NCBI RefSeq assembly: GCF_010093535.1
Contig: NW_022985225.1
Coordinates: 62,001-126,000, forward strand
DNA length: 64,000 bases
Direction: 5' to 3'
Source of the DNA: Lindgomyces ingoldianus
Lineage: Eukaryota; Ascomycota; Dothideomycetes; Pleosporales; Lindgomycetaceae
This document shows positions 58,395-64,000 of this stretch, piece after piece. The position numbers and the translations under genes were made by a program. Under the pieces are notes generated by a model. That model did not search any database. It saw only the letters and a list, made by a program, of their open reading frames with translations, and was not told the DNA's origin. Each line of letters begins with the position of its first letter. Position 1 is the stretch's first letter.

Positions 58395-58617
58395 TGTAAC
58401 AAGGTCGGCACGGTCAACCACGTGGCCTTCTCTCGCTTATAGAGGTTTAGGCTAGGCTAGAGACAACCGCTAGTGCTAGTGCTTACCCTAGCATTACCTA
58501 TATATATATTATACTATGCGAGAATACTTAGCTTAAGTATTCTCGTGCGTACCTTTTAGTACAGTAGGGAAAGTCGTATAGTATCGGCTTGGCAGGCGGG
58601 GCGCCTATCTTATTACA
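58395..58617 (+). repeat. LTR-like repeat, short copy (family R2)
   Basis: It starts TGTAACAAGG and ends TATTACA. It shares GTGGCCTTCTCTCGCTTATA, TATTCTCGTGCGTACC and GGCGGGGCGCC with the reverse-oriented copy at 63238-63641. This copy lacks the middle section, which instead appears upstream at 58190-58380 (CTCGGAGCCTGGG, GATAGTATGTTC), so the locus is rearranged. Confidence 0.6.
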
Positions 58618-58663
58618 TTAAGAATCTAGAATGATTTTTTTATATAACTATAGTACTAGTAAT

Positions 58664-58981
58664 TGTAACAGCACAGGCAAGACAATGGGTCCGAATGCGG
58701 TGGGAATCCACTCAGAGGCATATGGGAGTGCATGGGGACTTAGAACCTGGGAATGCTATTAACACTTATAGGCCTTGTATAAAAGGATATTAAAAAACTA
58801 CTAAGCTAGCTATAAAAGCAAAGTGCAACTAAATACATAAAAGAATAGGGGTAACAGCAGAGGGCTAGGCAGAGCTAGAGCTAGGTTAAGTTAGGGTTAA
58901 GCTAGAGTTAGAGCTAATATAGAGACTCTTTAAATAGATTCTAGGCAACTTAAGATAAAATAATTTATAAGAATTATTACA
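58664..58981 (+). repeat. LTR-like repeat R1, RIP-mutated copy
   Basis: Termini TGTAACAGC...ATTACA. A direct copy lies at 62656-62966. Read on the minus strand it would start TGTAATAATTC and is preceded by a purine run (complement of CTACTCCCCC at 58982), as an LTR is preceded by a polypurine tract. TA-rich differences from the other copy fit RIP. Confidence 0.6.
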
Positions 58982-59016
58982 CTACTCCCCCTTTATAAAC
59001 TAATAGTCTTTATTAG

Positions 59017-60122
59017 TAACATACTTTACAGGCAAGTTGCTTACACACCTAAGTTGCTTACTTTTACTAAGACTCTACTAAACTACTTTTTCTACACTAA
59101 TGCATTCCTAACAACACTACTTAAATATGCTAAAAGAATATTAGATATAGCTTACACTTTAAGCTTTTAAATAAAATATAAAACTTTTAAAAAAATATAC
59201 TATAACTATATATAAAGTTTTATAAAAAATAATAAATAACTATAGCACTAGATAAATTTTATAAGCTAATTCTACAGCTAAATTATAAAAGCTAGGTAAT
59301 AAAAAAAATTTAGTAATTATTAAGACTATACTTAAGCTATATACGCAAGAAATTTCCTCTTAAATAGCATTTATAGCTAATATAGCTAATTCTTTACACA
59401 CTAAGTATAATCTAGGCTATGTTTACATAAACTAGTCTAGTATGTTTATAAAGCATTATTTAAAGCTTAAAGTAAAGTTTTAAGTGTAAGTATAGTTAAA
59501 AAATATTTAGCTAATTATAAAGCGTATTTTACTAAAGTTATATATGTTATTATTTTAAATGCTATACTTAGCTTTAATATTCTTTATAAGGCTAAACCTA
59601 CTTTAAATTACTTTAAAACTTTTATAAAAAGCTTTTTTATAGTTATACTTACACTTAAATGTTACTTTAAGCTTTAAATAATGCTTTATAAATATATAAA
59701 GCTAGTTTATGCTAACATAGCCTAGATTATACTTAGCGCGTAAAGAATTAGCTATATTAGCTATAAATACTATCTAAAAGAAAATTTCTTATATATATAG
59801 CTTAAGTATAGTCTTAATAATTACTTACTTTTTATTTTATTACCTAGCCTTTATAATTTAGCTATAGAATTAGCTTATAAAAGTTATTTAGTGCTATAGT
59901 TATTTATTATTTTTTATAAGACTTTATATATAGCTGTAGTATGTTTCTTTAAAAGTTTTATATTTTATTTAAAAGCTTAAAGTGTAAGCTGTATCTAATA
60001 TTCTTTTAGCACATCTAAGTAGTATTATTAAAAATGCATTAGTATAAAAAAAGTAGTTTAGTAAGGTTTTAGTAAAAGTAAGTAACTTAAGCGTGTAAGT
60101 AACTTGCCTATAAAGTACATTA
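59017..60122. mobile_element. Foldback transposon with inverted arms of about 480 bp
   Basis: The two halves are imperfect inverted repeats almost throughout: the arm from TAAC (59017) to about 59500 matches the reverse complement of about 59630-60122. The outermost 90 bp include GCAACTTGCC, then AAAAGTAGTTTAGTA, then AATGCATTAGT. It has no transposase frame. Both arms are AT-rich and RIP-mutated, and their differences are mainly transitions. It probably depended on a related autonomous element such as the one beginning at 60124. Confidence 0.7.
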
Positions 60123-60123
60123 G

Positions 60124-61993
60124 TAACGTACTTCATGGGCGAGTCGCTCACACACCCGAGTTGCTTACTTTTGCCAAGACCCCACCCTAACAAACTCTAT
60201 TATGGCCTATAACAACCTGCTCTAGCACTATATAGTATAGTACAGCCTAGAATATTATTTAGATACTACTTCTGCTTCTTGCTTACATATTTGCGCGTTA
60301 TGCCTAGTCTAATTGCACTGTCTACAGCGCCTTTAGGATAGCTTACCTACTTTAGCTTACACCTACTTCTTTGCCTTTTTTTTATTACTGCGCGCTTTAA
60401 ACTCTTTTAAAGCTATTAAGCGTAGGCTTTTTTAAATTATTAAGGTTCTTTTTACCTTAATTTACTTTTTTTTATATAATTTACATTACATAGCAGCCTT
60501 ATTAGCTACTTAAAGCTTAGTAATTTTTTATTATACTAACACTAGCTTATGTGTAATTATTACTGCCCTCTTTAAAACCTTTTTAAACGCTTTAACTATA
60601 GAAGTTAGTAAACTATTTATATGCTTTTAAATTTTTATTTTTATAAGCATTAACTATAACCTAAGTTTTAAAGTATTACTTAGGGTTTATAACTACTAGG
60701 GCTTATTATATATAAGTAGTAGTAGTAATAGAGTGCGCAACTTTACATTAAGGCCTATTATAACTTATTATAGGTTAAAAAGAACTAATTTAGCGCCTTA
60801 AAACCTTTTTTAAATATTACTAAAAGTAATTATAGCATTATAAGCTACTTTAAAGCATAGTAAGAACTTTATTTTTATAATATAAGTAATCTAGTTATGT
60901 ATAAAGTTTTTAGCTTAGCGCCTATATACTTTTTTAAAAAGAGTAAAACAACCTATATTAAGTAGCTATAAGAAGTGCAATAAGTAAAAAAGTATATAAA
61001 TAGTAATAATCTTATTATTCTTATAGTATTACTAAAAATAAAGTAAGTTATAGCTTTTATAGCTGTTAATAACTAGCAGACAGTAGCTACTAACAGTACA
61101 CTTCTTTATATGCGTGTTAAAGTGCTTTAACTAGTCTAAACTAAGCTAATTAGTAGTCTAGCTACACTTAGAGATTATAATAACTTAATTCTAAAGTAGA
61201 TTTTTATTTTTATACTAGTTTAAAAAGTAGTTGCTACCTTAAAAAATAATAAAAAGCAGAATAGCCTACTTTTTAGCATTAATGCCTTAGATAGCTGTTG
61301 TTTACTTCTAGTTACCTAGCTAGACTGCTTTTAGCTATTCTTATCTCTCTAAACTTATAATAACTACTTTAGTAGATATTTAGCCTATTATAAACCTTAT
61401 TTTATTAAAGTTGTATGTGTTATTATTTTAAATGCTATACTTAGCTTTAATATTCTTTATAAAGTTAAACTAGCTTTAAATTACTATAAGATTTTTATAA
61501 AAAGCTTTTTTATAATTATACTTATACTTAAACTTTACTTTAAGCTTTAGGTAACACTTAATAAATATATTAAGCTAGTTTATGCTAACATAGCCTATAT
61601 TACACTTAGTGTGTAAAAAATTAGCTATATTAGCTATAGCTACTAGCTAGAGGGGAAATTCTTATATATTTAGCTTAAGTATATGCTAAATAATTACTTA
61701 CTTTTTGTTATTATTTAGCTTTTATAAGTTAGCTATATAATTAGCTTAAAAAGGTTATCTAGTGTGTTAGTTACTTATTATCTTTTAAAGGACCCTATAA
61801 ATAGCTACAGTGTGTTAGTTAAAAAGTGTTATATTTTATTTAAAAGCCTAAAGCGTAAGCTGCATCTAATGTTCCTTTAACACATTTAAGTAGTGTTATT
61901 AGAAATGCATTAGTGTAGGAAAAGTAGTGTAGTAGGGTCTTAGCAAAAGTAAGCAACTTAGGTGTGTAAGCAACTCGCCCATAAAGTACGTTA
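60124..61993. mobile_element. Longer TIR element related to the foldback element
   Basis: Starts TAACGTACTTCATGGGCGAG and ends GCCCATAAAGTACGTTA, giving inverted ends of about 70 bp. Its last 590 bp (61405-61993) are a direct match to the right arm of the neighbouring foldback element. The left end (60124-60190) is GC-richer and nearly free of C-to-T change, while the rest is RIP-like with many stops. A protein relic could not be assigned. Confidence 0.6.
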
Positions 61994-62655
61994 GTTATAG
62001 TATAAAGTGTTACTGTTAGGTTCTCTGCATTTTTAAACTAAAACTAGTCTAATTTAGCTAGGTGTTCTTACTAAGTATTTCTTTACACTACTAGCAGTGT
62101 TTTCTACACTAAGCACTATGCGCACCTATTCTAATAGTAATCTATATAAATGTCTAGCCTATTAATTATTAAGACTTTTATTTATTGCTATTTATGTAGC
62201 TATTAATCTTAGGCGTGCGTTTAGTATAGTAGTATTTAGGTGTTATTAGAAGTGCCTTAAAAGTCTCTTACTATTAAAGTAGTAGAGGTAATTTCAGGCA
62301 TTATGAAAAGTTATTTAGTAGTTAGAGGTTAGTAGTTAAAAGTTAAGCATTAGCAGTTATTTTTAATTTTAACAAGTTATTAGTAGTTTTTAAGTTTCTA
62401 CCTTAGCGTATTTTTTATAACTTTTCTAAAAGTAATTTTAATTATAAAGAATAAAAAGTTTTAAACCTAAAAGCTTTAGTTAACTAAAGGTTAATAAAAT
62501 CTAGTTTATAGACTAAATAGTCTAATATAATAGTATGTAAGTATTATAACTTAAACTAAATTAGATGTGTCTTAAAGCTTAGACATAGTTAAATAAATAA
62601 TTAGTATAATATTATAATAAAGCTATTACTAGTAAAAGTAAGTTGTTTAATATAA
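61994..62655. other. AT-rich RIP tract between repeats
   Basis: Extremely TA-rich, no gene, no recognisable motif. Probably older transposon sequence. Confidence 0.5.
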
Positions 62656-62966
62656 TATAACAGCACAGGCAAGATAATAGGTCTAAATGCAGTAAAAATC
62701 TACTTAGAGGCATATTAGAGTGTGTAGGGACTTAGAACCTAGGAATGCTATTAACACCTATAGGCCTTATATAATAGGATATTAGAAAACTACTAAGCTA
62801 GCTACAGAGGTAAGGTGCAACTAAATATATAAGAAAATAAAGGTAACAGTAGGGGGCTAGGCAGAGTTAGGGCTAGGTTAAGTTAGGGTCGAGCCAGGGT
62901 CGGAGCCGATACAGAGACCCTTCGGATAGGTTCCGGGCAACCTGAGATGGAACGAGAATTGTTACA
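62656..62966 (+). repeat. LTR-like repeat R1, second copy
   Basis: 311 bp with TATAACAGC...TGTTACA termini, direct copy of 58664-58981. The 3' third (62870-62966) is GC-rich and little mutated and equals the fragment at 8424-8521. No polypurine tract follows, so it may be a solo or 5' LTR. Confidence 0.6.
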
Positions 62967-63237
62967 TAGTCTACTTAGAAATTATAACACACAGCCTTTC
63001 CTCTCTAGCAGCGTCCTTGCTGCCTTGTCTACTCTACTGCAAGTGTTAGAAAACTGTTATTACCTATAAGTGCCTGTTATTCCCTTATTACAACTGTTGT
63101 TCTAGCTATGCCCTAGTGTTGTTCTTAGTCTTGTTATAACTATACTGTCTACTACCTTAATCCTCTTTATTATATAAAGATGCAACTCTGTAGTTCTTAC
63201 TGTTTTTCTAGCGTTAACTATATTTTATCTTTAGTAT
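62967..63237. other. Short AT-rich spacer
   Basis: About 270 bp between two LTR-like repeats. No gene or RNA gene was recognised. Confidence 0.45.
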
Positions 63238-63641
63238 TGTAATAAGGTAGGCACCCCGCCTGCTAAGCTGATACTATACGACTTTCCCTACTGTACTAAA
63301 AGGTACGCACGAGAATACTTAGCTAAGTATTCTTGTGGAGGATAAAATAGCCTGGCAGTAGCTGTTTAGAAGATTGGATGAAGTGACTCTGCTATCTAAG
63401 AGAGTTGAAGGCTCTCCTTATATACACCGAGCTTCGGAACATACTATCTCCAGATCCCGAGCCGCGCCCCAGGCTCCGAGCCCCAGCCAAGGCTCTTAGT
63501 GTACGCGACAATTCTTACATAGTATAATAGATATATAGATAATGCTAGGGCTAGCACTAGCACTAGCAGTTGTCTCTAGTCTAGCCTAACCCTCTATAAG
63601 CGAGAGAAGGCCACGTGGTTAACCGTGCCTACCTTGTTACA
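63238..63641 (-). repeat. LTR-like repeat R2 with adjacent polypurine tract
   Basis: Read on the minus strand it starts TGTAACAAGGTAGGCACGG and ends TGCCTACCTTATTACA, so the ends are themselves inverted. The base run CTACCCCCTCT at 63642-63652 is a polypurine tract on the minus strand, just before the LTR start. The termini are TG...CA. It carries a TATATAAGGAG-like box near 63415 (minus strand), so it may be a promoter-bearing LTR. Confidence 0.6.
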
Positions 63642-63920
63642 CTACCCCCTCTATTGTCTTGCCTGTGCTGTTACACTAGCATTAGAAACTTAGTTAAGAA
63701 AATTAAAACTACATATTTAAAAATGCTAATAAAGTTATAGAAATTTTTACAGAATGTAATACTTGCTTTAAGAATAACCTTTAATAGCATATACTATATA
63801 GAGAACTCTAAGCTATTATAGCGCTAACTTAACTGTAGGTAATAATAACTATAGATTTTATTACTAGTATTCTACTATTATGTAAACTTAAATCTAAGCG
63901 CCTCTGTAACATAATAGCTA

Positions 63921-64000
63921 TAACGTACTTCACAGGCGAGTTGCTTACACACCTAATTTGCTTACTTTTGCTAAGACTCTACTAAACTACTTTTTCTACA
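63921..64000 (+). repeat. Left end of a third TIR/foldback element, cut by window edge
   Basis: Starts TAACGTACTTCACAGGCGAG and continues through TTGCTTACTTTTGC to the last base, matching the left TIR at 59017 and 60124. The element continues beyond the window. Confidence 0.7.

Noticed and set aside
58082..64000. Possible centromere or telomere-proximal DNA
   Set aside because: AT-rich and repetitive, but explained by TIR, foldback and LTR-like repeats; no telomeric motif seen.

Overview
This window looks like a chromosome segment of a filamentous ascomycete (Pezizomycotina). Genes are intron-poor to moderately interrupted. Introns are about 50-100 nt with GTA/GTG donors and CTAAC/CTGAC-type branch sites. 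Several long AT-rich tracts have transposon remains full of TAG/TAA stops, the signature of repeat-induced point mutation (RIP). I cannot name the species; a leotiomycete-like genome is only a guess.

Layout. 1-1.4 kb: 3' end of an unrecognised low-complexity protein. 3.9-4.1 kb: a tRNA-Pro gene split twice, once at the usual 37/38 site and once in the D-stem by a 54-nt insert that looks like a spliceosomal intron. 4.6-6.0 kb: a fungal membrane/coiled-coil protein. 6-9.4 kb: decayed sequence and repeat fragments. 9.4-25.4 kb, all on the minus strand: a short-chain dehydrogenase, cytidine deaminase, Jac1/HscB co-chaperone, Yos9/OS-9 ER lectin, Rad53/Cds1 checkpoint kinase (FHA-kinase-FHA) and a full-length ABCB multidrug transporter with six introns. 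26.3-26.6 kb: a possible 62-aa gene. 27.0-30.1 kb: a RIP-mutated hAT transposon with 16-bp inverted repeats and an 8-bp target duplication. 30.7-31.8 kb: a secreted-type single-pass membrane protein. 32.6-40 kb: a broken kelch gene, an FSH-type serine hydrolase, a broken F-box gene and a small gene relic. 40.5-45.2 kb: a 1536-aa F-box/zinc protein whose two reading frames are joined by a short intron.

45.9-56.8 kb is a dense block of conserved housekeeping genes: Abp1 (actin), Mms19/Met18 (cytosolic Fe-S targeting), Mtd1 (folate), Rpf2 (5S RNP and 60S assembly) and Grx3/4 (monothiol glutaredoxin). They are arranged as divergent and convergent pairs. 57.9-64 kb is a nested, AT-rich repeat island with a foldback element, a related TIR element, LTR-like sequences and a tRNA-like A-box repeat.

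Functionally the window has three iron-sulfur factors (Jac1, Mms19, Grx3/4). They span 44 kb and are not an operon. No biosynthetic cluster or CRISPR array was seen. The most unusual object is the doubly split tRNA-Pro gene. Exon coordinates were worked out by hand from splice consensus and reading-frame continuity; no transcript data were available.
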